From Rhodovulum kholense (GTDB lineage: Bacteria > Pseudomonadota > Alphaproteobacteria > Rhodobacterales > Rhodobacteraceae): a stretch of 64,000 nt of DNA. The notes under the pieces are model-generated. The model was not told the DNA's origin. It made no database searches and worked only from the letters and a program-made list of their open reading frames with translations. Below, one piece after another: positions 43,901 to 53,997 of this stretch; the stretch's first letter is position 1; every line of letters begins with the position of its first letter. The position numbers and the translations under genes are program-made. The DNA lies in the NCBI RefSeq assembly GCF_003053725.1, contig NZ_QAYC01000011.1:1-64000 (forward strand). The letters are read 5' to 3'.

Positions 43901-45958
43901 CTATTCGTCTGCCTCCGGTCCCGGCGGCACCAGCTCGAGATGCGCCAGCGCGACCCCGGCCCCGTCGCCCCGCCCGGCGATTTCCTCCAGCAGCGCAGGC
44001 AGCAGGCGCGCGGCGGGGGTGCCGTCGGCAGCGGTCGCGGCCGACGCCAGCGGCCGGGTCGCGGCCACCGCCAGCAAAAGCTGTGGCGCGGCAGGAGCGC
44101 CCTCGGGCAGGCTCAGGCCGAAGCGCAGGTTGCCATCCGGCCCGATCCGGTCGGTCAGGTCGTAGACCGCCCCGTCGGGCGCGACCAGCGCCACCCAGAG
44201 CCGCGCCGGACCGGGTGCCGCGACCGCGGCCAGAACCTCCTCGCCGCTCGCGACCCGCTCGGGCGTCGCCGACAGCACCGGTAACGGGCCGGGCCGGGCC
44301 TGAAGGCTGCGGGCGAAATCGAGCACGGCGCATTGCGCCTCGGCGACCGGCCGGTCGAGCACCGCCGGGCGGCTGCCGAATTGCGCCTCGTAGGCCTCGG
44401 CCAGCGCGGCATTGTCCGTGGCGTTGTCCGTGGCCGCGTCCCCGCGCCGGTGCCCGTAGCGCTCGACCACGCCGGCGCGCGGCCCGGTCTCGACCCGGGT
44501 CAGATAGCTGCAGGGCCCGCTTTGCCAGGCGGCCAGGAACCCGGCACGACCGGCCTCCTGGCGCGGCGGCAGCCGGGCCTCGATCCCGCCCTCGGGGGGC
44601 TTGCCCGGACCGATCAGCCCGGTGGTCCAGCCATACCAGCCGGCCGCGCCCAGAAGCGCCAGAAACACCAAAGCGAGCCCGCCGATCAGCCGCAGCGCGG
44701 CGCGGTCGCGGGGCGGCTCGGGCCCCGGATCGGGCACCAGATCGGACGCGGGCCCCGCGCCCCGCCCGGACCCGGCCGCGCGCGCGGCGCCCGGCCGTCC
44801 CAGCCCGGGCGGCAGGGTCAGCCCGCCGGGCACCGCCACGCTGGGTCCGCCATAGCGCGGCGGCAACAGATGCGGATGCTCGATCAGCCGCAGCACCTCG
44901 TCCATCGAGGCCGGGCGCGCCGCCGGGTCGGGTTCGAGCATATGGCTCAGCAGCGGCCTGAGCCCGGGCGACACGCCGGACAGGTCGGGCACGCGCTGCC
45001 GCCGCTCGGCCGCCTCCTCGATGCTGTTGCCCATCGGCAGCGCGCGGCCGGACAGCGCCGCCCCCACCAGCAGCGCCAGCCCGTAGATATCGGTCTCGGG
45101 GCCGACATGGCCGCCGAAATGGCCAAGCTGCTCGGGCGCGACATATTTCAGCTTGCCCGCGAAGGTGCCCGGCGCCTCGTCCTCGGACAGCCGCGCCGAC
45201 CGGGCGATGCCGAAATCGATCAGCCGGGCCTCGGCCACCGCGCCGCCGGGCAGCATCACGTTGTCGGGCGACAGGTCGCGATGGATCACGCCCAGGGCAT
45301 GCGCCCGGGACAGGGCCCGGGCCAGCCTGCGGATCAGCGCCTCGGCGGCGGCCGGCGGCAACGGCCCCGAGCGCGCCATATGGTCCGACAGCGTGATGCC
45401 CTCGATGAATTCCATCACCAGGAAATAGCGGTCGAGCGCATGGTCGTGGACGTAGTTGTAATACCGCACGATGGCATCGTCGGCGAGCTGGCGCAGCATC
45501 CGCGCCTCGCTGCGGAACAGCGCGCCCGCGCGCGGATCGGCGGCCAGATCCGGCAGGATCGCCTTGATCGCGACCGGATCGCCGGTGCCGATCTCGACGC
45601 CGTGATAGACCGCCCCCATCCCGCCCGCGTTGAGCACCCCGGCGATCCGGTAATTGTTGTTGATGACGGTTCCGGCCGACAGGATCGGCACGCGGGCCTC
45701 CGCCGCCGCCGGGGACGCATCCGGCCCGGCCGGGGATGGGGGCGCCGCGATCCGGGTCGCGTCTTCTGCGCCGCCCGGCGCCACGAAGGCGGTGCGCTCG
45801 TCATCCGCGGCCTCGGGCGCGACCGGCGCGGCCGAGAGGCGCGTCCGGTCGGACGCCGCGCCCTCCTCTGCGGGCGGCGGGGACGAGATCTCCCTGCGGT
45901 CGGGGTCGGGGCCGGTCCCGTCCTGCCCCCCGTTCCGCGGTTCGTCGGCTCCGGTCAT
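43901..45958 (-). CDS. ppkA: T6SS-associated serine/threonine kinase
   Basis: A 685-aa membrane kinase. A low-complexity N-terminus (1-90) precedes the kinase domain (about 98-365: GGMGAVYHG, AIKAIL with the ATP-binding Lys, IHRDLSPDNVML, LIDFGIARSA, APEQLGHFGG). A single TM helix is near 423-446 (LIGGLALVFLALLGAAGWYG). The exported C-terminal part carries a small domain (about 538-650, QCAVLDFARS, RVASGEEVLAAVA, QLLLAVAATRP) that also occurs in the TonB-like protein of this window, instead of the vWA domain of the Pseudomonas enzyme. It sits with the phosphatase PppA and TagF, the threonine-phosphorylation switch of T6SS; the usual target Fha is not encoded here. Confidence 0.92.
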   Translation of the reverse strand: MTGADEPRNGGQDGTGPDPDRREISSPPPAEEGAASDRTRLSAAPVAPEAADDERTAFVAPGGAEDATRIAAPPSPAGPDASPAAAEARVPILSAGTVINNNYRIAGVLNAGGMGAVYHGVEIGTGDPVAIKAILPDLAADPRAGALFRSEARMLRQLADDAIVRYYNYVHDHALDRYFLVMEFIEGITLSDHMARSGPLPPAAAEALIRRLARALSRAHALGVIHRDLSPDNVMLPGGAVAEARLIDFGIARSARLSEDEAPGTFAGKLKYVAPEQLGHFGGHVGPETDIYGLALLVGAALSGRALPMGNSIEEAAERRQRVPDLSGVSPGLRPLLSHMLEPDPAARPASMDEVLRLIEHPHLLPPRYGGPSVAVPGGLTLPPGLGRPGAARAAGSGRGAGPASDLVPDPGPEPPRDRAALRLIGGLALVFLALLGAAGWYGWTTGLIGPGKPPEGGIEARLPPRQEAGRAGFLAAWQSGPCSYLTRVETGPRAGVVERYGHRRGDAATDNATDNAALAEAYEAQFGSRPAVLDRPVAEAQCAVLDFARSLQARPGPLPVLSATPERVASGEEVLAAVAAPGPARLWVALVAPDGAVYDLTDRIGPDGNLRFGLSLPEGAPAAPQLLLAVAATRPLASAATAADGTPAARLLPALLEEIAGRGDGAGVALAHLELVPPGPEADE

Positions 45959-46734
45959 AGCGGCGGCGCCGTCTTCTCGTCATCGTCATCGCCGCTGCGG
46001 CAGGCCAGCACCACGGCGGTGACATTGTCGCGCGCGCCCCGCGCCACGGTCTCGGCGATCAGCGCGTCGCAGGCGGCCTGCGGCGGCAGATCCAGCAGGA
46101 TGTCGGCGATCTCGGCATCGTCCAGATGCTCGGTCAGCCCGTCCGAGCAGAGCAGGAACAGATCGCCCGGCGCGATCCGGCCCGAGACGATGTCGCATTC
46201 CGGGGCGGGGCCGACCCCGATGGCGCGGGTGATGACATTGCGCCGGGGCCAGGTCCTGGCCTCTTCCGGCGTGATCCGCCCCGCCTCCAGCGCGGCGCGC
46301 AGCTCGGTATGGTCGCGGCTCTGCTGCACCAGATGGCCGTCGCGCAGCAGATAGCCCCGGCTGTCGCCGCACCAGACCACGGCATAGCCATCCGCATGCA
46401 CCAGCAGCGCCGCCACGGTCGAGCCGATCGGCCCCGCAGCCAGCTCGGCCGAATGCGCGCGGATGCGGTCATTGGCGCGGATCAGCCGCTCCATGAAGCG
46501 GGCCTGCAGATCGACCGCCGAGGCGGGCAGCCCGGCCTCGGCCAGCTCGGCGACGATGGCCTGGCTGGCGAATTCGCCCGCCGCATGCCCGCCCATGCCG
46601 TCGGCCACCGCCCAGAGCCCCAGATCGGGCCGGGCGATCATGTCGTCCTCGTTGATCTCGCGGCGGCAGCCGACATCGGTCGCCATCCCGGTCTCGAGCA
46701 GGAAGCAGCCGTTCCAATGCGCCGCTGGCCTCAT
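45955..46734 (-). CDS. pppA: T6SS-associated PP2C-type protein phosphatase
   Basis: A 259-aa PP2C phosphatase that opposes the kinase encoded next. Metal- and phosphate-binding motifs are in place: DVGCRREINEDDM, LWAVADGMGGHAAGE, WCGDSRGYLLRDG, LLCSDGLTEHL and GARDNVTAVVLA. The ATG chosen overlaps the TagF stop by four bases and its own stop overlaps the kinase start by four bases, so the three regulators are translated together. Longer in-frame starts would run through tagF. Confidence 0.93.
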   Translation of the reverse strand: MRPAAHWNGCFLLETGMATDVGCRREINEDDMIARPDLGLWAVADGMGGHAAGEFASQAIVAELAEAGLPASAVDLQARFMERLIRANDRIRAHSAELAAGPIGSTVAALLVHADGYAVVWCGDSRGYLLRDGHLVQQSRDHTELRAALEAGRITPEEARTWPRRNVITRAIGVGPAPECDIVSGRIAPGDLFLLCSDGLTEHLDDAEIADILLDLPPQAACDALIAETVARGARDNVTAVVLACRSGDDDDEKTAPPL

Positions 46735-47420
46735 TGCTGCGCTCCCGCGTCGCAGCCATCGGCGGGCACCCCCGCCAGCATCCAGGCCAGCGCCCTCGCT
46801 TCGGGCAGCCCGGTTCCGGCCAGCCATTGCGCGGCGCAGCGCCCGTTGCCCGGGGTCCAGAACTGCGCCCGCACAAGCCCGGCCCGCTCGGCCTCGACCG
46901 ACCGCGCCGCGCGCAACAGCGCGCCGAGATCGCCATCGGGCCGATGCGCCCAGACCACGGGACCTTCGGCCGCCCGCCCCGCCGGTTCGGCCTCGATGGC
47001 CAGATCGAGCCCGCGCAGCAGCGCCCGCGCCCCGTGCCCCGGCTCGGCCCGGTCCAGATGCGCCGACAGCGCCGCCCACAGATCCTGGCTGCCATCGGAG
47101 GCGGTCGGCGGCGCGACCTCGGCGCCCTCGGTCAGAAGCAGCAGCGGATAGCGCCGCCCGACCCGGTCGCAGGAGGGCCGCAGGACCCCGGCCAGCGTCC
47201 GCCCCAGAACCGCGCGCCCGACCCGGAAGCGCAGCTCCTGCGCGCCGTCCCAGAACGGCCCCCAGTCCTGGCCCAGCTCGTCGCGCAGCTCGGCCAGCGT
47301 GGCATCGATCCAGCCGGTCAACCCGTCGGCCACCTCGTCCGACAACCCCGCGCGCAGGAAGTCGCCATAGCCCGGATGCTTGCCCAGAAGCCCGATGCTT
47401 GCCCGTCCCGTCCCGGTCAT
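46731..47420 (-). CDS. tagF: T6SS regulatory protein TagF
   Basis: A 229-aa cytoplasmic protein of the TagF (DUF2094) family. It has the family opening IGLLGKHPGYGDFLRAGLSD, then ELRFRVGRAVLGRTLAGVLR, DRVGRRYPLLLLTEGA and FWTPGNGRCAAQW. TagF proteins hold T6SS in check post-translationally. In Agrobacterium TagF and PppA are fused; here they are two overlapping genes in the same order. Its start overlaps the end of tssM by four bases. Confidence 0.92.
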   Translation of the reverse strand: MTGTGRASIGLLGKHPGYGDFLRAGLSDEVADGLTGWIDATLAELRDELGQDWGPFWDGAQELRFRVGRAVLGRTLAGVLRPSCDRVGRRYPLLLLTEGAEVAPPTASDGSQDLWAALSAHLDRAEPGHGARALLRGLDLAIEAEPAGRAAEGPVVWAHRPDGDLGALLRAARSVEAERAGLVRAQFWTPGNGRCAAQWLAGTGLPEARALAWMLAGVPADGCDAGAQQ

Positions 47421-50400
47421 GGCCGGTCCTCGACCGAGACCGGACAGGAGAATTGCGCCAGCTCGGGCATCAGGAAGGGCACCGTCGTCGAATCGAACGA
47501 GAAACGGTAGGTGATCGAGCGCCCGCCGACATCCTGCGTGACCTCGACCGAGGTGCCGTTGACCCGGCTCCGGCCGGTGCGCAGGAAGGTCACGATGTCC
47601 CAGCGGCCGGCATCGAAGCGGATGCCGTTCGGCCGCCCCGACTGCTGCGGGAACAGCCCCAGCGACACGCCCGATCCGGGGCCCGGCCAGCTGAGTTCGC
47701 CCGGGGTCGAGCCGGGCTGGGTCCGCAATTCTGACCCGTTGATCGCCAGCACCGCCAGATTGACCGAGGGCGAGGACGAGATATGCGTCACCGCCATGTC
47801 GACCCGCGGCTCGGAGGCGCCCGAGGCGAAGAAGGCCATGCGGATCGCCTCGATCCGGTCGAAGGCCTTCAGCAGGTCGGGCGAGAGTCGTTCGCCGATG
47901 GAACTGCCCGGGACCGGTTCCAGCCCGTCGGGGCCGCGCGTCACATGCGGCTGCAGATAGGTGGTGAAGAAACGGTCGGCCCGGCCGCCCGGCGCGAAGA
48001 ACTGCCCGAAAATGGCGGGCGAGACATGGCGCCCGCCCTCGGTGAAGGGGAAATAGGGCTCGATGAATTCGCGGCAGAAGGCGCCGACCTCGTCATTCAT
48101 CGCCCGCTCGATCTGGCCCAGACTGGCATCCTGCGCCTCCGAGCGGAACTCGGCCTCGACCGCGCTCAGCATCCGGCCGAGATCGGGCGGCAGGGCGCTG
48201 TTGTTCATGGTCAGCGCCGACAGGGTCTGGCGCAGCAGGGTCTCGTCGGCGGGGCTGGGGGCCAGCGCGGCATTGCGCCGGTTCTCGCGCAGCGCGGCCA
48301 GATTGGCCAGCACCGCGTCGATGGGCCGGGCGCCGGGCTCGCCGGTCAGCAGCCGTTGCCAGTCGGCGAAATCGTCCGAGATCCGCTGGACCTGGGCACG
48401 CTGCGAGTCCTCGGACACGGCGCCCGCCCGAACCTGGCTCTTGCCGCGGGCCTGGACCGCATCCAGCACCACGCGCTGGAACACGCCCGAGCGCGAATAG
48501 ATCCGCGAGAAGGCCGCATCGCCCATGTTCCCCGCCAGATCGCCGCCCGCGGCGGCCTTGGCCGCATCCTCGGGCGCCATCGCGTCGATCTCGTCGTAAA
48601 GCCGGCTCAGCCGGGTCTGGCGGCCGATTTCCTCGACCAGCCGGGCCAGCGGCGAATCGACCGGCGAGGCGGCGGCGGCCAGCGCGTCATAGCGCGGCGG
48701 GTCGGCCGACATCCGCGCCAGCGTCAGCCGCGACAGCAGCCCGGTCCAGGCGGCGTCGAATTCCTGCCGGTAGCGCCGGTGCAGATCGCGCTCGAGGCTG
48801 CCCAGCTGGCGGTCGTAATCGACCCGGTCGGCGGCCTCGCCCAGCACCCAGCGGTCATCCTTCAGACGCGCGCGGGCATTGGTCAGCTCGTCGAGGAAGA
48901 AGCCCCAATAGCCCTCGAAGGTGTAAAGCCCCGGCACCGAAAGACTATCCAGCGGCGTGCCGTCGGTGGTGGCCAGCACCCGCTCGACCTGGCCGCCGAT
49001 GGCCTCGGCCGGCGCAAAGGCCGGCAGGCCCGAGGTCAGCGCCCGGTCGCGGATCGAGGCATAGGCCTGATCGGCCAGCGGCAAGGTGACGATGGCATCG
49101 CGCGCCTTGCGCACGATCTCGGGGTCGATGCCGATGGTGATCCGGCGATCGCCGTCGAGATCGAGCATCGCCTCGAGATGCTGGGTCAGCTCCTCGCGCA
49201 GCCGAAACTCGCCCGGCGCGGCGAAGCGGGCGCGCCAGATCTCGTCGAAATAGCCCGCGACGACGGCATCGTCCTCGGCGCCGCGCGTCCCGCCCTGCCC
49301 GCCCAAAAGCAGATAGACCTTGAGCGCGCGGTAGATCGCGGCGGTGTCGTCCTCGGCGATGAGCTGTGGCAGGCTGTTTTCCAGCGCCAGGATCAGCCGC
49401 GGCCGCAGCATCCGTTCCAGTCCGTCGGAATAGGCGCGGTCGGCGGCGGCGTGCAGCTCGTCATGGCGCGACAGCCCCAGCCCCTCGAACAGGCCCGGAC
49501 GGCGCGGATCGACATAGCCCGCGGTCATCTGCCGAAGCCGCTGCAGCTGCGGCAGCACCACCGAGGCATCGGGATCGTCGATGACGGTGCGCGCCAGCTC
49601 GTTGCGCGCCGCGTCGCGATAGGCGGCGGCATCGGCATCGGCGGCGGCCAGCAGGCTGGCATTCTGCCAGAAGCTGTAGCCGAACCCCGCCATGCCGCCC
49701 AGCGTGACCGCAGCGATCAGCACCATGGCGGCACTGCGCAGGATCTGGCGGCGGCGCACCGCGCGGCGGTCGAAGCCGACCCAGTCGCGCTCCTCGAAGA
49801 TCACCTTCTTCAGCAGGTCATGCAGGAAGTAGCTGCGGCCCTTGCCCGACAGGAAGGCGGGCTGGAAGGCGGCCTCGTCGCCGCCCTTGGCCATCGCCCC
49901 CAGCACCTGGTCGATGGGCGTGCCCTCCTGGGTGCCCGAGGTGAAGTAGAAGCCCCTCAGGATCGCGTTCGACTGATAGCGCGTCGGCGCGAAGACCCGG
50001 CGCAGAAAGTCCGAGACGGTGTCGCGCAGCATCGCCATCTGCCCGGGCAGCCCGAAGATCGCGATCCGGGCCGCGCCGTCGGGCTCTTCGGTCATGCGGT
50101 CGCTGACCTCGTCCGACAGCCGCGCCACCAGCGCGTCGAATTCGGCCGGAACCAGTTCGCAGGTGCGCGCGCTGCGGTCGCGGGTCTGGAAGGTGGTGCC
50201 CCAGACCAGCCGCCGCCGCGACTGGCTGAACGAGCCGAAATATTCCCGGAACCCCGAGATCAGGTCGGCCTTGGTGAACAGCACATAGACCGGCACGTCG
50301 ATCTTGAGCGTCTCGTGCAGCTCGGCCAGCCGGCTGCGCACGGTCTCGGCATGGCGCGTCAGGTCGGCCTCGGAGGCGGTCATCATGTCGGCCACCGAAA

Positions 50401-51055
50401 ACGCCAGGATCACGCCGTTCACGGGCTGGTCGGGACGGCCCTTCTTGAGAAGCTGCAGGAACGAGGTCCAGCTGGCGCGGTCGGCCTCGGCATCGCTGTC
50501 CTGGGTGGTATAGCGCCCGGCGGTGTCGATCAGCACCGCCTCTTCGGCGAACCACCAGTCGCAGTTGCGGGTGCCGCCGAAGCCCTCGACGCCCGAGCCG
50601 GGCCCGTCCTGGCCCGGAAAGCCGATGCCGGAATTCGCAAGCGCGGTGGTCTTGCCCGCGCCCGGCGGGCCGATGATCACATACCAGGGCAGATCGTAGA
50701 GCGCGCTCTTGCCGCCCGAGCGGCGCAGCTTGGCCAGCGCCTGCTGCATGCGCTCGGCCAGCACCCGGCCATCGCCCGCGGGCTCGGCCATCAGGCTGTC
50801 TTCCAGCGCCTCGGCGCGGCGGCGGCGGCGCAGCCAGCCGAGGCCATAGACCAGCCCCAGCGTGCCCGCGATCAGCGCGATCAGCCCGACCCGGAACCAG
50901 ACCGAGGCCAGCAGCGCCGATCCGGTCATCGGCAGCCCGAACCAGATCGCGGCGCCAAGCGCCACGAGCCCCAGAACGATCAGAAGGACGCGCATCCAGC
51001 GCGCCCGCCACATGGCGGCGAAGGCGGCGCCCACCGCCCGAAGAGCTCTTCGCAT
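47417..51055 (-). CDS. tssM: T6SS inner-membrane protein TssM (IcmF)
   Basis: A 1212-aa protein of typical TssM length. Two N-terminal helices (about 20-40 and 48-68) precede the cytoplasmic NTPase-like domain with an intact Walker [16 protein letters not shown] (about 123-137) and a [10 protein letters not shown] Walker B region. A third helix near 450 ([20 protein letters not shown]) leads to the large periplasmic domain, ending with the C-terminal [18 protein letters not shown] and [20 protein letters not shown]. With TssL it forms the membrane complex. Five bases separate it from tssL. Confidence 0.95.
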   Translation of the reverse strand: MRRALRAVGAAFAAMWRARWMRVLLIVLGLVALGAAIWFGLPMTGSALLASVWFRVGLIALIAGTLGLVYGLGWLRRRRRAEALEDSLMAEPAGDGRVLAERMQQALAKLRRSGGKSALYDLPWYVIIGPPGAGKTTALANSGIGFPGQDGPGSGVEGFGGTRNCDWWFAEEAVLIDTAGRYTTQDSDAEADRASWTSFLQLLKKGRPDQPVNGVILAFSVADMMTASEADLTRHAETVRSRLAELHETLKIDVPVYVLFTKADLISGFREYFGSFSQSRRRLVWGTTFQTRDRSARTCELVPAEFDALVARLSDEVSDRMTEEPDGAARIAIFGLPGQMAMLRDTVSDFLRRVFAPTRYQSNAILRGFYFTSGTQEGTPIDQVLGAMAKGGDEAAFQPAFLSGKGRSYFLHDLLKKVIFEERDWVGFDRRAVRRRQILRSAAMVLIAAVTLGGMAGFGYSFWQNASLLAAADADAAAYRDAARNELARTVIDDPDASVVLPQLQRLRQMTAGYVDPRRPGLFEGLGLSRHDELHAAADRAYSDGLERMLRPRLILALENSLPQLIAEDDTAAIYRALKVYLLLGGQGGTRGAEDDAVVAGYFDEIWRARFAAPGEFRLREELTQHLEAMLDLDGDRRITIGIDPEIVRKARDAIVTLPLADQAYASIRDRALTSGLPAFAPAEAIGGQVERVLATTDGTPLDSLSVPGLYTFEGYWGFFLDELTNARARLKDDRWVLGEAADRVDYDRQLGSLERDLHRRYRQEFDAAWTGLLSRLTLARMSADPPRYDALAAAASPVDSPLARLVEEIGRQTRLSRLYDEIDAMAPEDAAKAAAGGDLAGNMGDAAFSRIYSRSGVFQRVVLDAVQARGKSQVRAGAVSEDSQRAQVQRISDDFADWQRLLTGEPGARPIDAVLANLAALRENRRNAALAPSPADETLLRQTLSALTMNNSALPPDLGRMLSAVEAEFRSEAQDASLGQIERAMNDEVGAFCREFIEPYFPFTEGGRHVSPAIFGQFFAPGGRADRFFTTYLQPHVTRGPDGLEPVPGSSIGERLSPDLLKAFDRIEAIRMAFFASGASEPRVDMAVTHISSSPSVNLAVLAINGSELRTQPGSTPGELSWPGPGSGVSLGLFPQQSGRPNGIRFDAGRWDIVTFLRTGRSRVNGTSVEVTQDVGGRSITYRFSFDSTTVPFLMPELAQFSCPVSVEDRP

Positions 51056-51060
51056 CCCGC

Positions 51061-52593
51061 TCAGTCCTCCCGAGGTATCATGATCTCGACACGCCGGTTC
51101 ATCGCCCGGCCTTCGGGCGTGTCGTTCCCGGCGACCGGATCGGTCGCGCCCTTGCCCTCGGCGCTCAGTCGCGCCGGATCGGCGACCAGACCGCCCAGCC
51201 GTTCGGCCACCGTCTCGGCCCGGGCCAGCGACAGGTCCTGGTTGCTGCGGAACCGGCCGCGCCCCGACATCGGCACGCTGTCGGTATGACCGACCACCCG
51301 CACCGGCCCGGTCTCGCCATCGAGCATCGCCGCGATCTCGGCCAGCAGCGGCCCGGACCCGTCCTCGAGATCGGCCGAGCCGGTGGCGAAGCGCAGCGCC
51401 TCGCGCAGCCGCACCAGCACCCAGTCATTGACCTGATCGACCTCGACCCGGCCCGCCTCCAGCGGTTCGGCCAGCGCGGTGCGGATCCGGTCCATCTGCG
51501 TCGTCTCGGGCGCCTCATAGGGCGCGATCACGGGTTCGGTCCGCTCGATCGCGATCTCGGGCTGTCCGGCATGCAGCGCCAGGATGTCGTCGCGCACCGT
51601 CGCCCCCTGCCGGGTCAGCAGCGTCGAGAGCGTGGCGAACAGCGCCACCAGCATCGCCGCGGCGATGGCCGCGATCACCCAGAGCGGGGTCTGCCCGCCG
51701 CGCCTGCGCGCATCGAGCGGCACCGGCGTCCAGTGCGGCGAGACATCGTCATCGGGCCGCGGCGAGATCCGGCGCAGGGTCTCGTAGATGGCGCTGCGGA
51801 TACGCGCCAGCTCGGCCGCGCCCGAGGGCATCGCCCGGTACTGCCCCTCGAAGCCCAGCGACAGGCAGACCAGCATCAGTTCAAGCAGGTGATAACGCTG
51901 CCCGGGCGCCTTCATCGCCTCGTCCATCTTGCGGAAAAAGCCGATCCCCGACGAGCGTTCGCCGAAGAACCGCGCCACCATCGAATATTGCAGCCACATC
52001 GCCCGGTCGGCGCCGGGCAGGTTCTGCACGATGTCGTCGGCGGTGGCCGAAAGCGCATATTTGGCGTCCCGCACCTCGGAGGCGGGCAGCCCGGCGGCCA
52101 GACAGCGCCGCTCGATATCGTCGATCTCGCGGGTGACATGGTCGATCAGCGGCCCGGCCTGCATCTCGACCAGCCCGGTCCGGAGCCGTCCCAGCAGGAT
52201 CAGAAGCTGGGTCGCCTCGGCCAGAAGCGGGTTCGAGGCGGCCCCGCGGTCCGCATCGGCCGCCCGCAGCGCGTCGTCCAGCGCGATCCGCGCCTGGGCC
52301 ATCGGGCGCGGATCGGCCTCGGGGCGGCGGATCTCGGGGAAGATCCCGGCCGCCGCACTGCGCTGTCCGGTGCCCGGCCGGTAGAAGGGATGCGGCCCCG
52401 GCGAGGGGGGCATCGGCGGCACGCCCGACCCGCGCGGGGGCTGGCCGGTGGCGGTGCGCTCGGGCGGGGTCTGCGGATAGACGGTCCAGCCCGAGCCCGG
52501 CGGATAGGTCAGCGGATGGGGGGGCAGCGGCGGCGGCGGCAGCGGCTGCCCGAACACGGTCTTGTCGTCGTCGTCGTCGCTGTCTGCCATCAC
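51061..52593 (-). CDS. tssL: T6SS inner-membrane protein TssL with C-terminal OmpA domain
   Basis: A 510-aa extended TssL. A Pro/Asp-rich tail (1-95) precedes the DotU-type cytoplasmic domain (about 110-290, LVEMQAGPLIDHVTREID, MLVCLSLGFEGQYRAM), one TM helix (about 308-328, VIAAIAAAMLVALFATLSTL) and a periplasmic OmpA-like peptidoglycan-binding domain (about 380-505, VVGHTDSVPMSGRGRFRSNQ, LSLARAETVAERLG, NRRVEIMI). The peptidoglycan anchor in TssL itself removes the need for a separate TagL. Its start overlaps the tssK stop by four bases. Confidence 0.95.
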   Translation of the reverse strand: MMADSDDDDDKTVFGQPLPPPPLPPHPLTYPPGSGWTVYPQTPPERTATGQPPRGSGVPPMPPSPGPHPFYRPGTGQRSAAAGIFPEIRRPEADPRPMAQARIALDDALRAADADRGAASNPLLAEATQLLILLGRLRTGLVEMQAGPLIDHVTREIDDIERRCLAAGLPASEVRDAKYALSATADDIVQNLPGADRAMWLQYSMVARFFGERSSGIGFFRKMDEAMKAPGQRYHLLELMLVCLSLGFEGQYRAMPSGAAELARIRSAIYETLRRISPRPDDDVSPHWTPVPLDARRRGGQTPLWVIAAIAAAMLVALFATLSTLLTRQGATVRDDILALHAGQPEIAIERTEPVIAPYEAPETTQMDRIRTALAEPLEAGRVEVDQVNDWVLVRLREALRFATGSADLEDGSGPLLAEIAAMLDGETGPVRVVGHTDSVPMSGRGRFRSNQDLSLARAETVAERLGGLVADPARLSAEGKGATDPVAGNDTPEGRAMNRRVEIMIPRED

Positions 52594-53921
52594 GCCCCCT
52601 CCGGCACCGCCCAGAGTTCAAGCTTGAGATCGGGCCAGTTGCCCGCGAAATGCATCCCGATCGCGGGCGCGCTGGAAAACTCGCTCCAGAGCGGGGTCGA
52701 GCGGTCGAGCAGGAAATAGACATTGGTCGAGACCACCCGGATCTGCCGCGGCGGGTTGGGCAGATGCACCAGCCCGATGCCCGGAAGGTTGTTGTTGATG
52801 ATGGTCTTCATCTGGGTCGAGGGACCGACCTTGCAAAGCTGCGGGAACTGCTGCTGGACCTCGGCCAGCGGCAGGCCGGAACCGACCTCCAGCACGAAGG
52901 TCGCCTGGGCGAAGAGGTTCCGGTCGTTGATCAGCGCGGCATAGGAATTGGCGCGCACCTCCTGCAGGGGCAGCCGGACCGCGCGGCCCACGTCACGCGC
53001 CAGCAGCCGCTGGATATCGGCCACCACCGGCGGAAAGCTCGCCTTGGGGTCGTCATGGCGATAGGCCTCGTAGGCCGGCGCGCGGCGCTCGCCCTGATCG
53101 AAGGTCGCAAGCTCGCCCGCCAGCCCGACCAGCTTTTCATACAGCCGTTCGGGATGCACGGTCGCCATGGATTTCAGGTGCCGGAGCACCGGCAGCTCGC
53201 GGTTCAGAAGCATCAGCATCAGATAGTCGCCCGCCTGCATCCCGCCACCCGAGGAGGGATCGGCCGCATAGCGCGCCAGCGTGTCGAGCTTCGATTCGAT
53301 CCAGCCGATCACCCGGCCCAGATAGCCGTCATAGGCCGGATGCACCGCAAGCCGCAGCGCGGTCGGCGGCACCCGGTCGTCAAGCGTGACGATGCCGTCG
53401 CGCAGATCCAGCACCCGGCCGAGCCTCAGGCACTGATAGCCCGGCCTGGGCGTCTTGCGCAGCACGAGCTCCAGCCGCGGATGGGCCACTTCCAGCACCT
53501 GTTCCGACCGCGCGGCGGCGGCATTGTCGGCCACCGTCTCGCGGCCCAGCACATAGCGCGTGGCGGCATCGGCGGCGGCGGGGGCGACCTCCTGGCCGTC
53601 GACCGGCGCATCGGGCAGGGTCAGCCAGAGATCGAGCCCGGCCCCGTCCTCGGGCACCTCGACCGCGACCGGCAGGGGCGAGGCGCCGGGGGCCTCGAAG
53701 GCGGTGCCGTCAGGCATCGTGCCCGCCGCCGCCAGAAGGCCGATCCGGCCCTGTTGCAGCATGTCGCGGTCGAAGCGCAGCTCGGCCAGGCCCCAGGGAT
53801 AGGGCGACAGTGCGGCCACCTGCGCGCGGATCAGATGTTCGAGATGACGGTCGGCCTGCTGCAGGTGATGCGGCTGCAGGAACAGACCCTCTTTCCAGGC
53901 GACCTTGCTGAAACGGGACAT
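52590..53921 (-). CDS. tssK: T6SS baseplate protein TssK
   Basis: A 443-aa protein with the invariant TssK start (VAWKEGLFLQPHHLQQADRH) and the C-terminal region LPGIGLVHLPNPPRQIRVVS, NVYFLLDRSTPLWSEF. TssK connects the phage-like baseplate to the TssLM membrane complex. In imp-type loci it is preceded by fha (impI) and the baseplate and sheath genes; here the next gene upstream is an autotransporter. TssK therefore appears to be the first T6SS gene of this block, with only 76 bases to the preceding gene. Confidence 0.95.
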   Translation of the reverse strand: MSRFSKVAWKEGLFLQPHHLQQADRHLEHLIRAQVAALSPYPWGLAELRFDRDMLQQGRIGLLAAAGTMPDGTAFEAPGASPLPVAVEVPEDGAGLDLWLTLPDAPVDGQEVAPAAADAATRYVLGRETVADNAAAARSEQVLEVAHPRLELVLRKTPRPGYQCLRLGRVLDLRDGIVTLDDRVPPTALRLAVHPAYDGYLGRVIGWIESKLDTLARYAADPSSGGGMQAGDYLMLMLLNRELPVLRHLKSMATVHPERLYEKLVGLAGELATFDQGERRAPAYEAYRHDDPKASFPPVVADIQRLLARDVGRAVRLPLQEVRANSYAALINDRNLFAQATFVLEVGSGLPLAEVQQQFPQLCKVGPSTQMKTIINNNLPGIGLVHLPNPPRQIRVVSTNVYFLLDRSTPLWSEFSSAPAIGMHFAGNWPDLKLELWAVPEGA

Positions 53922-53997
53922 GGCTCGAATGGCTTCCTATCTCTTTGTCGTGTTTCTCGGGCAGGCGCCCGCGAAGGCGCCCGCCCCGGCCCGGGGC

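Noticed and set aside
47783-51289. A 1168-codon open frame opposite tssM
   Set aside because: Low-complexity Gly/Arg/Gln translation without motifs, caused by third-position GC bias of tssM.
53922-53997. A terminator between the autotransporter and tssK
   Set aside because: GGCGCC repeats could form a short stem, but there is no T-run and several alternative pairings; not enough to call.
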